This document shows positions 15,900-25,878 of a DNA stretch of 64,000 nt, piece by piece; the first letter of the stretch is position 1; every line of letters begins with the position of its first letter. Both the position numbers and the translations under genes were made by a program. The DNA is taken from contig DAIDJP010000023.1 of the NCBI GenBank assembly GCA_027451285.1, positions 1-64,000 on the forward strand, read 5' to 3'. The notes beneath the pieces were generated by a model. That model ran no database searches, was not told where the DNA came from, and worked only from the letters and a program-made list of their open reading frames with translations. Source of the stretch: Acidimicrobiaceae bacterium (GTDB lineage: Bacteria > Actinomycetota > Acidimicrobiia > Acidimicrobiales > RAAP-2).

Positions 15900-16171
15900 C
15901 CCGCCTGACTGCGCCGCTCGATGGCGCGGGCCCGGCGCAGGCGGCGCCGCTCGCGCTCGCTCATGCCGCCCCAGATCCCGAACTTCTCTCCGTTGTCGAG
16001 CGCGTACTCGAGGCAGTCCTCGCGCACCACGCAGCCGCGGCAGACCTCCTTGGCCTCGCGCGTCGACGCGCCGCGCTCGGGGAAGAACAGGTCCGGGTCC
16101 ACGCCCATGCAGTTGGCGCGGGCCTGCCAGCCCCGGTCTTCCATGCCGCTCAGCAGCTCTACGATCTCCAT
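15896..16171 (-). CDS. WhiB2-like iron-sulfur transcription factor
   Basis: The protein has 91 residues. Cysteines lie at RANCMGVD, VCRGC and EDCLEY, and the GIWGGMSERERRRLRRARA tail is typical of WhiB2/WhiB. The DPDLFFPERGAS stretch is characteristic of that subgroup, linked in actinobacteria to septation and differentiation. The ATG at 16171 has GGGGAGG about 9 nt upstream; an ATG nine codons later is an alternative. The upstream gap holds a TGTAATTACA palindrome. It ends inside the convergent formiminotransferase stop. Confidence 0.93.
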   Translation of the reverse strand: MEIVELLSGMEDRGWQARANCMGVDPDLFFPERGASTREAKEVCRGCVVREDCLEYALDNGEKFGIWGGMSERERRRLRRARAIERRSQAG

Positions 16172-16189
16172 GTTGTAGTCCTCCCCGAC

Positions 16190-16222
16190 GGTGTCGCCAC
16201 CGATGTAATTACAACGGTGTCA
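16190..16222 (-). promoter_or_regulatory. Palindrome flanked by direct repeats upstream of the WhiB2-like gene
   Basis: TGTAATTACA (16204-16213) is a perfect palindrome that contains a TGTAAT -10-like hexamer toward whiB. It is flanked by same-orientation copies TGACACC (16216-16222) and CGACACC (16190-16196), 19 bp apart. The layout suggests an operator over a promoter. The factor is unknown. No good -35 is visible. Confidence 0.4.
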
Positions 16223-16279
16223 TTGTGTCGGGGTTCGGGCCAAAAAGCAAATGGAATTTCGATTTTTCCTGGTGGCGGG

Positions 16280-18262
16280 TCAGCCCGCGCGACGGTGGCG
16301 CACCCAGTCGTCGAGAACGTAGCGCCCGAGGTCGTCGACCTCGGTGTAGAAGGTGCGCCCGCCGTTGACCCGGGCGATCTGCTCGACGAAGGGGAACTGC
16401 GTGCGCTCGATGTCCAGGGCGAAGACGTTGATGGTGATCCCTGCGCGCGTGCAGCGCAGCACCTCGGCCATGGTGCGCTGGAGGGTCTCAGCGACCGGCG
16501 GCCAGGAGAAGAACGGCTCGCCGTCGTCGGTCAGGTGCGCGGTGGGCTCGCCGTCAGTCACGACGACGATCTGGCGCTGGCCGCGCTCGTCGCGCAGCAG
16601 GTGCCGCGAGAGCGCGAGGGCGTGCTGGAGGTTCGTGCCGTACTGGTAGTCGATGGTGAGGGCCGGAATGTCCGCGACGCGCAGCTCGCGGGCCACCTCA
16701 CCGAATCCCACCAGGGCGACCCGGTCGCGCGGATAGCGCGTGCGGATCAGCTCGGCCAGGGCCAGGACCATCTTCTTCGCCGGCACCAGGTTGCCACGCA
16801 TCGCCATGGACAGCGAGAGGTCGATCGCGAAGACCGTCGCACTGCGCCGCGCCGACTCGTACTCCTCGACCTCGAAGTCCTCGGGCGCGAGGTGCACCGG
16901 CAACCCCGGACCCTCGCGCGTGATGGCGTTGCGCAGCGTGCGCGCGAGGTTGAGCGAGAGCGGCTCGCCCGGCTGCCAGGGCTTGGACGTCTCCTCGCGG
17001 TCCCCGCCACGATCCAGCGTCGCCTCGCGGTGCTCGCCGACGACCGACGAGACCCGCAGTTGGGTGAAGAGGTCGCGCAACGCGCGGTCCCCCACCTGGC
17101 GCACGCCCTTGGCCGAGAGGTGCAGTCCCTCGCGCGATCGGTCCACGAACCCGGCGTCCTCTAAGGACGCCAGGGCGCGCTGGAGCTTGGCCACGTGGCG
17201 CGCCGCGTCGTCGCCCAGGTGCCGGCGCAGCGCGTCGATGTCGACCTCGGGCAGGGCGCGGGCCGCCCCGCTCTGGGTGAGGAAGCGCTCGAGGCGGCCC
17301 AGTTCGGCCAGCTCCTCGGCGCGCGAGGTGGCCTCGGCGAAGGAGGACGAGCCCCGTAGGCGCGCGGCCTGCTGCCAGTCGATGTCCGGCGTCGCCTGGC
17401 GCAGGTTGGCGCTGAGACGCGACAGGGAGAAGTTCAGCTCCATGTTGCCCATCATCTGCTCGAAGAGCGAGCGCAGCTCCTGCTGCTGGGCGCCGGAGAG
17501 CGAGTTGAACATCGCCTCGGCGGCGGCGGCGCGCTCGGCCATCTGGCGGACCACGTCCTCGAGGCTGGTGGCGCCGGGAAAGTAGTCGCCGAAGTTCTCC
17601 ATGAACGAGTCGAAGGACGGGTCCAGGGGCTCGCCGCGACGGTCCTGCTCGATCATGGTCGAGAGCGCGTCCATCATCTCGCGCAGCCGCGCGAGCTCGG
17701 CCTCGTCGGCGCGACCCATGAAGTCCTTGGCCGACTCGAAGTAGGTCGAGAGCACGTCGCGCTCGAGCTCGCCGAGCATCTCTTCGAAGCTCTCGCGCGC
17801 CTCGGAGGAGACGAAATCGTACTGCTGATACGAGCTCAGGCGCTCAGCGAATCGCTCGCTCATCAGGTTGCGCTCCAGGGCGCGCTCGTCGGCCAGGTGG
17901 CGCGTCACCTCGGCGCGGCGCTCGTCACCGGAGGCCTCGGCCCGCTCGACGAGGTCGTCGATGGCGCGCACCTCGGTCTCTTCGATCTCGGCCAGCCACT
18001 CACGGTAACGATCGAGCTCGTCCTCGGCGCCGGCCTGGCTCTCGAGCTCGGCGCGACGGCGCCGGGCGCGCGCGGCCAGTCCCGCGAGACCCTCCACCCG
18101 CTCGCCGTCGGCCGTCGTGAAGCCTTGGCGCAGCAGGTTCTCCATCGCCGCCTCGAGGTCGCCGCTCTCGAGATAGTCGTCGGCCAAGAGGTCGAGGATC
18201 TCGCTGGCGTCGACGTCGTCGTCGTCATCGCCCGCGCGGTGAAAGCCGTAACGAACCGGCAC
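16280..18262 (-). CDS. VWA-domain protein, partner of the MoxR-like ATPase
   Basis: The protein has 660 residues. A long acidic, helical N-terminal region rich in Glu/Arg precedes a C-terminal von Willebrand A domain (about 472-655). The MIDAS motif DLSLS and a TDGEP motif are intact. It belongs with CoxE/ChlD-like VWA proteins that work with MoxR AAA+ ATPases in complex assembly or metal insertion. Its GTG overlaps the stop of the MoxR gene by one base, so the two are co-translated. The substrate is unknown; the pair lies at the 3' end of the hut run. Confidence 0.87.
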   Translation of the reverse strand: MPVRYGFHRAGDDDDDVDASEILDLLADDYLESGDLEAAMENLLRQGFTTADGERVEGLAGLAARARRRRAELESQAGAEDELDRYREWLAEIEETEVRAIDDLVERAEASGDERRAEVTRHLADERALERNLMSERFAERLSSYQQYDFVSSEARESFEEMLGELERDVLSTYFESAKDFMGRADEAELARLREMMDALSTMIEQDRRGEPLDPSFDSFMENFGDYFPGATSLEDVVRQMAERAAAAEAMFNSLSGAQQQELRSLFEQMMGNMELNFSLSRLSANLRQATPDIDWQQAARLRGSSSFAEATSRAEELAELGRLERFLTQSGAARALPEVDIDALRRHLGDDAARHVAKLQRALASLEDAGFVDRSREGLHLSAKGVRQVGDRALRDLFTQLRVSSVVGEHREATLDRGGDREETSKPWQPGEPLSLNLARTLRNAITREGPGLPVHLAPEDFEVEEYESARRSATVFAIDLSLSMAMRGNLVPAKKMVLALAELIRTRYPRDRVALVGFGEVARELRVADIPALTIDYQYGTNLQHALALSRHLLRDERGQRQIVVVTDGEPTAHLTDDGEPFFSWPPVAETLQRTMAEVLRCTRAGITINVFALDIERTQFPFVEQIARVNGGRTFYTEVDDLGRYVLDDWVRHRRAG

Positions 18263-19686
18263 TAGCGACCCCTCGAGCGATACAGGGCGCGCGCCCCGGC
18301 GGCATCCTTGGCCAGTCGCTTGGTCAGATACAAGCCCTCGAGGACGAACTCGGCCGCCGAGGCGAGTTCTCCGGGGGTCGCGTTCGGCCCGGCGACGCGC
18401 GTCGCCGCCGCGCGCAGGTCCTCCATCGCCGCCATCACGTCGAGGTAGTGCTGGTCGGCCAGGTCGTCACCCACGTGCACGAGCACCTCGTCGTCGAAGG
18501 CCGCCACGATTCCACCGGCCTCGGTCAAGACGACGTGCTCGGAGAAGCACTGGCGCGTCGCCAGGGCCACGAGCGCGGCGATCACCTGGTCCGAATCCGT
18601 GTCGTCGACCGTGTCGAGCTCGATCTTGCCCTGAGTGGACTGGACCATCGCGGCGAGGTCGCTCACGCGCGGCACGACGGTCGCGTCACCGGTGCGAAGG
18701 CTGCGGCGCAGGGCGCTGGCCACGACCGTCTCGTAGTTGGCGATCGACAAGCGCACCGAGACCCCCGAGCGCTGGCTGATGACGTGGCTGGCGCGCGCGA
18801 CGTGGCTCACGCGGGCCACGATGTCGTCGATGAACCACGGCACCACGATCGGCACCGGCGAGGGCGCGAGCACCGCCTCCTGGTGCACGATCTCGATCTC
18901 GGTGGCGATCTCGTAGGGGTAGTGGGTGCGGATCTGGCTGCCGAAGCGGTCCTTTAACGGCGTGATGAGGCGACCGCGGTTCGTGTAGTCCTCGGGGTTG
19001 GCCGTCGCCACCACCACGAGGTCGAGCTCGAGTCGCACGAGGTGGCCGCGGATCTGCACGTCGCGCTCCTCGAGCACGTTGAGCAGCCCCACCTGGATGC
19101 GTTCGGCGAGATCGGGCAGCTCGTTCATCGCGAAGATCCCGCGGTTGGACTTAGGCACGAGGCCGTAGGAGAGGGCCCGCGGGTCATCCAGGTAGAGGCC
19201 GCCGGCGACCTTGATCGGGTCGACCTCGCCGATCAGGTCCGCCATGGACGTGTCGGGCGTGGCGAGCTTCTCGGCGAAGCGCTGGCTGCGGTGCACCCAG
19301 TCGATCGGCGTCTCCTCGCCGAGACGAGCGAGCAGGTCGATCGCGTCGGGCGAGATCGGCGCGAAGGGGTCGTCGCGCACCGGCGAACCCGCGACGATGG
19401 GCAACCACTCGTCGAGCAGCTCGACAAGGGCGCGGATCATGCGAGTCTTGGCCTGGCCGCGCTCGCCGAGGAGGATGATGTCGTGACCGGCCAGCAGCGC
19501 GGTCTCGAGCTGGGGCAGCACCGAGTCCTCATAGCCCAGCACCGAGCTGACCAAGGGGCGCCCGTCGACGAGGCGCGTCTCCAGATTCGCGCGCATCTCC
19601 TCGCGCACCGAGCGGCGCGTGTAGCCCGCCTCACGCAGTTCTCGTAGGGTCCGGGGCAGGGTCGCGGGGGCGATTGGGCTACTCAT
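18262..19686 (-). CDS. MoxR/ChlI-like AAA+ ATPase
   Basis: The protein has 474 residues. The Walker A motif is GERGQAKT (74-81). The Walker B position reads GIFAMNELPDL, with Asn (N188) where most AAA+ proteins have Asp, followed by the catalytic Glu (E189) and AERIQVGLLNVLEERDVQIRG. The sensor region ATANPEDYTNRGR is present. It resembles magnesium-chelatase ChlI subunits and MoxR chaperones. Together with the VWA partner it should remodel or activate a client complex. The ATG lies 6 nt after TAGTGT with no Shine-Dalgarno. Confidence 0.88.
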   Translation of the reverse strand: MSSPIAPATLPRTLRELREAGYTRRSVREEMRANLETRLVDGRPLVSSVLGYEDSVLPQLETALLAGHDIILLGERGQAKTRMIRALVELLDEWLPIVAGSPVRDDPFAPISPDAIDLLARLGEETPIDWVHRSQRFAEKLATPDTSMADLIGEVDPIKVAGGLYLDDPRALSYGLVPKSNRGIFAMNELPDLAERIQVGLLNVLEERDVQIRGHLVRLELDLVVVATANPEDYTNRGRLITPLKDRFGSQIRTHYPYEIATEIEIVHQEAVLAPSPVPIVVPWFIDDIVARVSHVARASHVISQRSGVSVRLSIANYETVVASALRRSLRTGDATVVPRVSDLAAMVQSTQGKIELDTVDDTDSDQVIAALVALATRQCFSEHVVLTEAGGIVAAFDDEVLVHVGDDLADQHYLDVMAAMEDLRAAATRVAGPNATPGELASAAEFVLEGLYLTKRLAKDAAGARALYRSRGR

Positions 19687-19698
19687 ACAGGCACACTA
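19687..19698 (-). promoter_or_regulatory. Leaderless-type -10 box for the MoxR/VWA pair
   Basis: TAGTGT (19693-19698, minus strand) is followed by 6 nt and then ATG. This gives the MoxR/VWA pair its own likely promoter, downstream of the hut genes. Confidence 0.45.
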
Positions 19699-19715
19699 GC
19701 GAGGCGCCCCTCGCC

Positions 19716-20588
19716 CTAGACGTCGCGGCGAAAGTCCGTGACGGCAGCGAGTTCTTCGTATCCAGCCGACACGTACGCGGCAACGCCAGCGACGTTCGCG
19801 CTCGACGTGCACACCGTCGCGCTCGAGGCGCCGAGCTCGCCCAGGGCCGACGCCGCGGCGAGGCAGATCGCCCGGCCATATCCGCGCCCGCGATGATCTC
19901 GGTGCACGCCCATCGGCTCGAGCAGGCCGGGTCGTCCCTCTCCGGCCGACCACACCGTCACCGCCGCCACGGGAGTGCCCGCGTCGTCGTAGCCGACGAG
20001 GCAGCGCGCGTCGGCGTAAAGCGGTCCGTCGGCCATTTCGCGCCAGGCCTCCTCGGTGAAGGTCGAGTTCACGAAGGCCGAACGCTGGATCGCCACGCGG
20101 TCAGCGACACCGGCGGGACCGACCACCTCGACGTGCATCAAGGGAGCCTCCATGGGCGCGCTGAGGTCTCGTCGCAGCGGCGTCCAGGCCTCGTCGGCGC
20201 GCCAGCCGTACTCGAGGAGCAGCCGGCGAAAGAGCGCCCCGGCGCGCGACTCGACGGCGCCGTCGCGAGAGAGCACGCCGCGTTCGGGGTTCGACACGTC
20301 GGCGAGCACCGCGCGCGCGAGCTCCTCGTCGTCGTCGGCGTCGGGCGCGAACGCCAGGCGCGCGACGTCGCCGTCCACGAGGCCCACGGCGAGGACCCGC
20401 TCACCGCGGCGCCACGTGCGCAACACCCGCGCCGTCGCCGACGCCCCGAAGCGCCGGTGCCAACCGATGTCTCCCGGGTGCAGCTGGACCGGTCCCCCCT
20501 CGCGCTGCCAGTCGGCGAGGGCGAGCGCGACCTGGTCCAGTTCCTCGGGTTCGGGCGTGGTGAGGCTGATCGGCACGTCCCCATTCAA
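19716..20588 (-). CDS. GNAT acetyltransferase
   Basis: The protein has 290 residues. The C-terminal half is a GNAT domain with the acetyl-CoA motif HRDHRGRGYGRAICLAAA and a late strand NVAGVAAYVSAGYEELA. The N-terminal half is a weaker GNAT-like region, so it may be a tandem form. Substrate unknown. It starts 13 nt after the hutI stop, has no strong Shine-Dalgarno, and is probably read through from the hut genes. Confidence 0.82.
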   Translation of the reverse strand: MNGDVPISLTTPEPEELDQVALALADWQREGGPVQLHPGDIGWHRRFGASATARVLRTWRRGERVLAVGLVDGDVARLAFAPDADDDEELARAVLADVSNPERGVLSRDGAVESRAGALFRRLLLEYGWRADEAWTPLRRDLSAPMEAPLMHVEVVGPAGVADRVAIQRSAFVNSTFTEEAWREMADGPLYADARCLVGYDDAGTPVAAVTVWSAGEGRPGLLEPMGVHRDHRGRGYGRAICLAAASALGELGASSATVCTSSANVAGVAAYVSAGYEELAAVTDFRRDV

Positions 20589-20601
20589 TCCGACGACGCC
20601 C

Positions 20602-21771
20602 TCACGCCGAGAGGATTCCTAGGCCGCGCACGGTGTTCGACACCAGGTTCGCGCCGGGCCGATAGGCCAGATGCGCGGCGCGCGGCGCGTCCAGGATCAC
20701 GAGGTCGGCGCGCGCGCCCAACCCCAGGTGGCCGACGTCGCTGCGACGCAAGGCGGCCGCGCCGCCGCGGGTGGCGGCGTAGAGCGCCTCGTCGGGGGCG
20801 AGCCCCATCTCGCGCACCGCGAGGGCGATGACGAAACCCATGCTCGTCACGTAGCTGGTGCCGGGATTGCAGTCCGTCGCCAGGGCGATCGCGACCCCGG
20901 CGTCGAGGAAGCGTCGGGCGTCGGGATAGGCCGAGCGCGTGCAGAACTCGGCCCCGGGAAGCAGCGTCGCCACCGTCGAGGATCCCGCGAGGGCGGCGAG
21001 GTCGGCCTCGCTGACGTGGGTGCAGTGATCCACGCTCGCGCAGTCCATCTCGAGTGCGAGGCGCACCGCGCCGACGTCGGCGAGCTGGCCGCCGTGAAGG
21101 CGAAGCTCGAGACCCGCCGCGCGCGCGCTCGTCAGCACGTGGCGCGCCTCGTCGACGTCGAAGGCCCCTCGGTCGCAGAAGACGTCGGCCCAGCGCGCGT
21201 GAGGCGCGCAGGCGCGCGTCATCGCCCCAGCGACGAGTTCGACGTAGGCCGCGCGATCGCTGAACTCCGACGGCACCGCGTGCGCGCCGAGGAACGTGGT
21301 CTCACCCGTCAGGTCCCGCGCCACCTCGAGCAGTCGCACCTCGCCCTCGACGGTGAGGTCGTAGCCGGACTTCACCTCGAAGGTCGTCACTCCGCCGGCG
21401 AACAGCGCGGCGGCGCGCGCGGCCGAGGTGACCTGGAGCTGTTCGCGCGTCGCGGCGCGTGTCGCGGCGACGGTCGAGCGGATGCCGCCGCCGTCGTAAG
21501 GCGTGCCCGCCATGCGCGCGACGAACTCGTCCACCCGATCTCCCGCGAACACGAGGTGCGTGTGTGAGTCGACGAATCCCGGGATCACGGCCGCGCCGGC
21601 GCAGTCGACGCGCTCGTCGGCCGCGGGCGCGTGGGCCGCCTCCCCCAGCCAGACCACCCGGCCGGCCTCTTCGACGAGAGCCGCGTCGTGCAGTCGACCC
21701 ATGGGCGAGCCATCGCCGAGACGCACGTCGTTGGTCGTCAACTCGCCAATGTTGGTGTAGAGGGTCGTCAC
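20602..21771 (-). CDS. hutI: Imidazolonepropionase
   Basis: The protein has 389 residues and is an amidohydrolase that opens imidazolone-5-propionate to N-formimidoyl-L-glutamate, the third step of histidine degradation. The metal motif [15 protein letters not shown] and the late DCNPGT metal/active-site segment are present. Length is close to the family norm of about 400. The ATG overlaps the hutU stop by 4 nt (ATGA), showing translational coupling in the order hutH-hutU-hutI. Confidence 0.95.
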   Translation of the reverse strand: MTTLYTNIGELTTNDVRLGDGSPMGRLHDAALVEEAGRVVWLGEAAHAPAADERVDCAGAAVIPGFVDSHTHLVFAGDRVDEFVARMAGTPYDGGGIRSTVAATRAATREQLQVTSAARAAALFAGGVTTFEVKSGYDLTVEGEVRLLEVARDLTGETTFLGAHAVPSEFSDRAAYVELVAGAMTRACAPHARWADVFCDRGAFDVDEARHVLTSARAAGLELRLHGGQLADVGAVRLALEMDCASVDHCTHVSEADLAALAGSSTVATLLPGAEFCTRSAYPDARRFLDAGVAIALATDCNPGTSYVTSMGFVIALAVREMGLAPDEALYAATRGGAAALRRSDVGHLGLGARADLVILDAPRAAHLAYRPGANLVSNTVRGLGILSA

Positions 21772-23423
21772 GACTCGCGCATCGGGATGCGCACACCGCG
21801 TTCGAGGGCGGTCGCCTCGGCGATCTCATATCCGGCGTCGACGTGGCGGATCACGCCCATGCCGGGATCGTTGCGCAGGACCCGCGCGAGCTTCTGTGCG
21901 GCCAACTCGGTGCCGTCGGCGACGCAGACCTGTCCCGCGTGGATCGAGCGGCCGATCCCCACCCCGCCGCCGTGATGAATCGAGACCCACGAGGCGCCCG
22001 AGGCCGTGTTCACCAGGGCGTTGAGCAGCGGCCAGTCGGCGATCGCGTCCGATCCGTCCAGCATGGCCTCGGTCTCGCGATAGGGCGAGGCGACCGAGCC
22101 ACTGTCGAGGTGATCGCGACCGATCACGATGGGCGCGGACACCTCACCGCGCGCCACCAGGTCGTTGAACGCCAGCCCCGCGAGGTCGCGTTCGCCGTAT
22201 CCCAGCCAGCAGATGCGCGCGGGCAGCCCCTGGAAGCTAACACGCTCCTCGGCCTTGCGGATCCAGCGCGCCAGCGGCTCGTTGTCGGGGAAGAGCTCGA
22301 GCACCGCGCGGTCGGTGCGCGCGATGTCCGCCGGATCCCCCGACAGCGCCGCCCACCGGAACGGTCCCTTGCCCTCGCAAAAGAGGGGCCGGATGTAGGC
22401 CGGCACGAAGCCCGGGAACGCGAAGGCCCGCTCGTACCCCCCGAGCACGGCCTCGCCGCGGATCGAGTTGCCGTAGTCGAAGACCTCGGCACCGGCGTCG
22501 AGGAAGCCCACCATTGCCTCGACCTGCTTGGCCATGGACTGGCGGGCGCGATCAGTGAACTCCTCGGGTTTGGTGTCGGCGTAGTGGTGCCAGTCACCCA
22601 GCTCGATCCCCTCGGGCAGGTAGCTCAGCGGGTCGTGGGCCGACGTCTGGTCCGTGACGATGTCGATCTCCACCCCGCGTGCCAGCAGCTCGGCGAAGAC
22701 GGTCGCGGCGTTGCCGACGACACCCACGCTCAACGCTCGCCGCTCGGCGCGCGCGCTCTCCACACGACGCAGCGCCTCGTCGAGGTCGCTCGTCCACTCG
22801 TCGAGGTAGCGCTGTTCGACGCGCCGGGCCAGGCGCGAGGGGTCGACGTCGACGACCAGGCACGCGCCGTCGTTCATGGTGACCGCGAGGGGCTGGGCTC
22901 CACCCATGCCCCCGGCGCCGCCGGTCAGCGTGAGCGTGCCCGCGAGGGTGCCCCCGAATCGCTTGGCGGCCACGGCGGCGAAGGTCTCGTAGGTTCCCTG
23001 CAGGATCCCCTGGGTGCCGATGTAGATCCACGAGCCCGCCGTCATCTGGCCGTACATGGTGAGTCCCAGCGCCTCGAGACGGCGAAACTCCGGCCAGGTC
23101 GCCCAGTCACCCACCAGGTTCGAGTTGGCGATCAGCACGCGCGGCGCCCACTCGTGGGTCTGAAAGACCCCCACCGGCCGGCCCGACTGCACCAGCATCG
23201 TCTCGTCGTCCTTGAGCGACGTCAACGTGCGCACGAGCGCGTCGAAGCTCGCCCAGTCGCGGGCCGCCTTTCCCGTGCCGCCGTAGACGACCAGGTCCTC
23301 GGGGCGCTCGGCGACCTCGGGATCGAGGTTGTTCATCAACATGCGCAGCGCCGCTTCCTGGGGCCAGGACCGCGCGGTGAGCCGCGATCCCCTCGCCGCG
23401 CGCACGACTCGTGAACCCTGCAT
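21768..23423 (-). CDS. hutU: Urocanate hydratase
   Basis: The protein has 551 residues, the usual length, and adds water to urocanate to give imidazolonepropionate using tightly bound NAD. The nucleotide-binding segment [15 protein letters not shown] and the family stretches [20 protein letters not shown] and [20 protein letters not shown] are intact. The ATG has a perfect AGGAGG Shine-Dalgarno lying in the 8-nt gap after hutH. Confidence 0.96.
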   Translation of the reverse strand: MQGSRVVRAARGSRLTARSWPQEAALRMLMNNLDPEVAERPEDLVVYGGTGKAARDWASFDALVRTLTSLKDDETMLVQSGRPVGVFQTHEWAPRVLIANSNLVGDWATWPEFRRLEALGLTMYGQMTAGSWIYIGTQGILQGTYETFAAVAAKRFGGTLAGTLTLTGGAGGMGGAQPLAVTMNDGACLVVDVDPSRLARRVEQRYLDEWTSDLDEALRRVESARAERRALSVGVVGNAATVFAELLARGVEIDIVTDQTSAHDPLSYLPEGIELGDWHHYADTKPEEFTDRARQSMAKQVEAMVGFLDAGAEVFDYGNSIRGEAVLGGYERAFAFPGFVPAYIRPLFCEGKGPFRWAALSGDPADIARTDRAVLELFPDNEPLARWIRKAEERVSFQGLPARICWLGYGERDLAGLAFNDLVARGEVSAPIVIGRDHLDSGSVASPYRETEAMLDGSDAIADWPLLNALVNTASGASWVSIHHGGGVGIGRSIHAGQVCVADGTELAAQKLARVLRNDPGMGVIRHVDAGYEIAEATALERGVRIPMRES

Positions 23424-23431
23424 GTCGCCTC

Positions 23432-24961
23432 CTAGAACAGTGTCACGTGACGGGCCACGAGGTCGAGGGCCTCGCCACTTCGCACCAACTCTCCCACCGC
23501 CGCGATCTCGGGCGCGAGCCAGCGGTCGTGTCCCGGCCCGCCGGAAGTCGCGTTGACCAGTTCGGCCAGGGCCCCCGTGGCCGGCCCGGCCTCGAGCGGC
23601 GCGCGCAGGGCCAGGGCGCGCGAGGCCGCGAGCAGCTCGATCGCCAGGACGTCACGGGCCGCCTCGACGGCCCGGCGCAGCTTGCGCGCCGCGTGCCAAC
23701 CCATCGACACGTGGTCCTCCTGCATGCCCGAGGAGGGAATCGAGTCCACGCTCGCCGGCGCGGCCAGACGCTTCATCTCGCTGACCAGCGCGGCCTGGGA
23801 GTACTGGGCGATCATGAGCCCGGAGTCCACCCCCGCCTGGTGGGCGAGGAAGGGCGCGAGGCCGTAGTTGCGATCCACGTCGAGCAGCCGGTCGGTGCGC
23901 CGCTCCGAGATCGAGGCCACGTCGGCCAGGGCGATCGCGAGGAAGTCGAGCACGTAGCCCACCGGCGCGCCGTGGAAGTTGCCGTTGGAGGCCAGCGAGC
24001 CGTCCTCGAGGATCGAGGGGTTGTCGATCGCCGAGGCGAGCTCGACGTCGGCCACGCGCGTCGCGTGGGCCAGCGTGTCACGCCCCGCGCCGTGGACCTG
24101 GGGGGCGCAGCGCAACGAGTAGGCGTCCTGGACCTGGGTCACGTCGTCAACGTGCGAGGAGACGATCGGCGAGCCCGCGAGGAGCGCGGCCATGTTGGCG
24201 GCGCTGTCGCGCTGACCCGCGTGGGGTCGCAACGCGTGGATCTCGGCGGCGAAGACCCGGTCGGTGCCGCGCAGCGCCTCGACCGACATCGCCGCGGCCA
24301 CGTCGGCCAGCCGGTAGATCTGCTCGAGGTCCTCGATGGCGAGGACCAGCTGGCCGAGCATGCCGTCGGTCCCGTTGATCAGCGCCAGACCCTCCTTCTC
24401 GGCGAGGGTCACCGGGGAGAGTCCCGCGTTGGCCAGCGCCGTGGCGGCCATGAGGCGTGCGCCTCCGGCGTCGCGCACGTCACCCTCGCCCATGAGAGCC
24501 AGCGCCACGTGCGCGAGCGGCGCGAGGTCGCCCGAGCATCCCAGCGAGCCGTACTCGTGCACGACGGGCGTGACCTGCGCGTTGAGCAGTCCGGCGTAGG
24601 CCAGCGCGGTCTCGGGCCGCACCCCCGAGACGCCCGAGCACAGGTTCGACAGGCGCGAGATCATCATCGCGCGCACCACCTCGGTCTCGACCTCGGCTCC
24701 CACGCCGGCGGCGTGGGAGCGAATCAGCGAGCGCTGCAGGTCGCGGCGCTGCTCGGGTGAGATGAACGTGGTCGCCAGCGATCCAAATCCCGTCGACACT
24801 CCGTACACGGGGGTCCCGGAGGCGACCAGCGCGTCGATCGCCGCGCGCTTGGCGGCGAGCATCGCGAGGGTCTCCGCCGCGATCTCCACCGTCTCGAAGC
24901 CGCGCGCCACCGCCACCACCTGAGCGCGCGTGAGAGGCGCCGCGCTGAGTACCACCGTCAT
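23432..24961 (-). CDS. hutH: Histidine ammonia-lyase with a Cys-Ser-Gly MIO triad
   Basis: The protein has 509 residues and deaminates histidine to trans-urocanate. Family motifs include [11 protein letters not shown] and [18 protein letters not shown]. The electrophilic MIO cofactor forms by cyclisation of three residues; here C142-S143-G144 within [14 protein letters not shown] (codons 24530-24538) replaces the standard Ala-Ser-Gly at the same numbering. Cyclisation should still work, since the serine and glycine are kept, but the side chain next to the cofactor changes. The ATG overlaps the stop of the arginase-family gene (ATGA). Confidence 0.95.
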   Translation of the reverse strand: MTVVLSAAPLTRAQVVAVARGFETVEIAAETLAMLAAKRAAIDALVASGTPVYGVSTGFGSLATTFISPEQRRDLQRSLIRSHAAGVGAEVETEVVRAMMISRLSNLCSGVSGVRPETALAYAGLLNAQVTPVVHEYGSLGCSGDLAPLAHVALALMGEGDVRDAGGARLMAATALANAGLSPVTLAEKEGLALINGTDGMLGQLVLAIEDLEQIYRLADVAAAMSVEALRGTDRVFAAEIHALRPHAGQRDSAANMAALLAGSPIVSSHVDDVTQVQDAYSLRCAPQVHGAGRDTLAHATRVADVELASAIDNPSILEDGSLASNGNFHGAPVGYVLDFLAIALADVASISERRTDRLLDVDRNYGLAPFLAHQAGVDSGLMIAQYSQAALVSEMKRLAAPASVDSIPSSGMQEDHVSMGWHAARKLRRAVEAARDVLAIELLAASRALALRAPLEAGPATGALAELVNATSGGPGHDRWLAPEIAAVGELVRSGEALDLVARHVTLF

Positions 24962-25878
24962 GTCCGTCTCCTTGTCACACCCGCCAGGGCCTCGAGCACG
25001 ATCAGCGCCGCCAGGCGCACGGTGCGCTCGTCGGCGCTGTCACGCGCCACGTCGATCTCGGTCACGTCGAGGGCGACGACGCGCTCGTCGGCGCCCACCA
25101 GACGTGCGACCCGTCGCACGTCGTCGGCGCTGAGCCCGCCCGGCGCGGCGGCCGGACAACCCGGCACCGCCGCGCGATCCGCGACGTCGAGGTCGACGTC
25201 GACGTAGACGCGCCGTCCCCCCTCGCCCGCCACGTCGAGGGCGTGGGCCACCACCGTCTCGAGGGACTCGCGCCGCAGCGCGGCGCGCGAGACGACGTGG
25301 ATGCCCTGCGCCCGGGCGACGGCGGCGTAGGCCGGCGAGTTCGAGAAGTCGGCGAGACCGATCTGGACCACGTGGGCTCCGTCCAGGCCCGCCGCGAGGG
25401 CCTGGCGCACGGGCGAGCCGTTGGAGATGCCCTCGCGCAGGTCATGGTGCGCGTCGAAGGTGATCAGGCCCACCGAGTCCCAGACGTCGCCGGCCAGGGC
25501 CGAAAGAGCGTGGAACGTGGCCGCGTTGTCGCCACCGAGGATGATCGACATCTCGCACCGCGGGCCCTTCGCCAGGGCCGCGGCGACTCGATCGCTCCCC
25601 CCGGGTCCGTCGGGGTCCGCCACGTCACCCAGGTCCACCAGGTCGACGTGCTCGGCCAGGTCGACGTCGTCCTCGTAGGACCAGGTCGAGTAGCGCGCGA
25701 GCGCCGCGCGGATCGCCTGGGGGGCACTCGTCGCGCTGCGCGCGGTCACCGACGTGGCGTAGGTCGGCACACCCAGAAGGGCGACGAGGTGTCGATTCGC
25801 GGAGGCGGGTCGAAGGAGAGTGGACGCGTCAGGCCAGAGGGGGTCGTGCGTCGTTGCCACGTGGCCCATGCTACGCAT
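24958..25878 (-). CDS. Arginase-family hydrolase, probable formimidoylglutamase (HutG-like)
   Basis: The protein has 306 residues of the ureohydrolase superfamily. Metal motifs DAHHD (142-146) and DLDVAD (229-234) are present, but the GGDH motif reads GGDNAA, so the first manganese-binding His is Asn (N118). Its position directly before hutH, with overlapping ATGA, points to formimidoylglutamate hydrolysis to glutamate and formamide. Agmatinase-like activity or a one-metal enzyme are alternatives. The start lies inside a 12-bp perfect inverted repeat; ATGs at 25878 and 25869 are both possible, and neither has a Shine-Dalgarno. Confidence 0.8.
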   Translation of the reverse strand: MRSMGHVATTHDPLWPDASTLLRPASANRHLVALLGVPTYATSVTARSATSAPQAIRAALARYSTWSYEDDVDLAEHVDLVDLGDVADPDGPGGSDRVAAALAKGPRCEMSIILGGDNAATFHALSALAGDVWDSVGLITFDAHHDLREGISNGSPVRQALAAGLDGAHVVQIGLADFSNSPAYAAVARAQGIHVVSRAALRRESLETVVAHALDVAGEGGRRVYVDVDLDVADRAAVPGCPAAAPGGLSADDVRRVARLVGADERVVALDVTEIDVARDSADERTVRLAALIVLEALAGVTRRRT

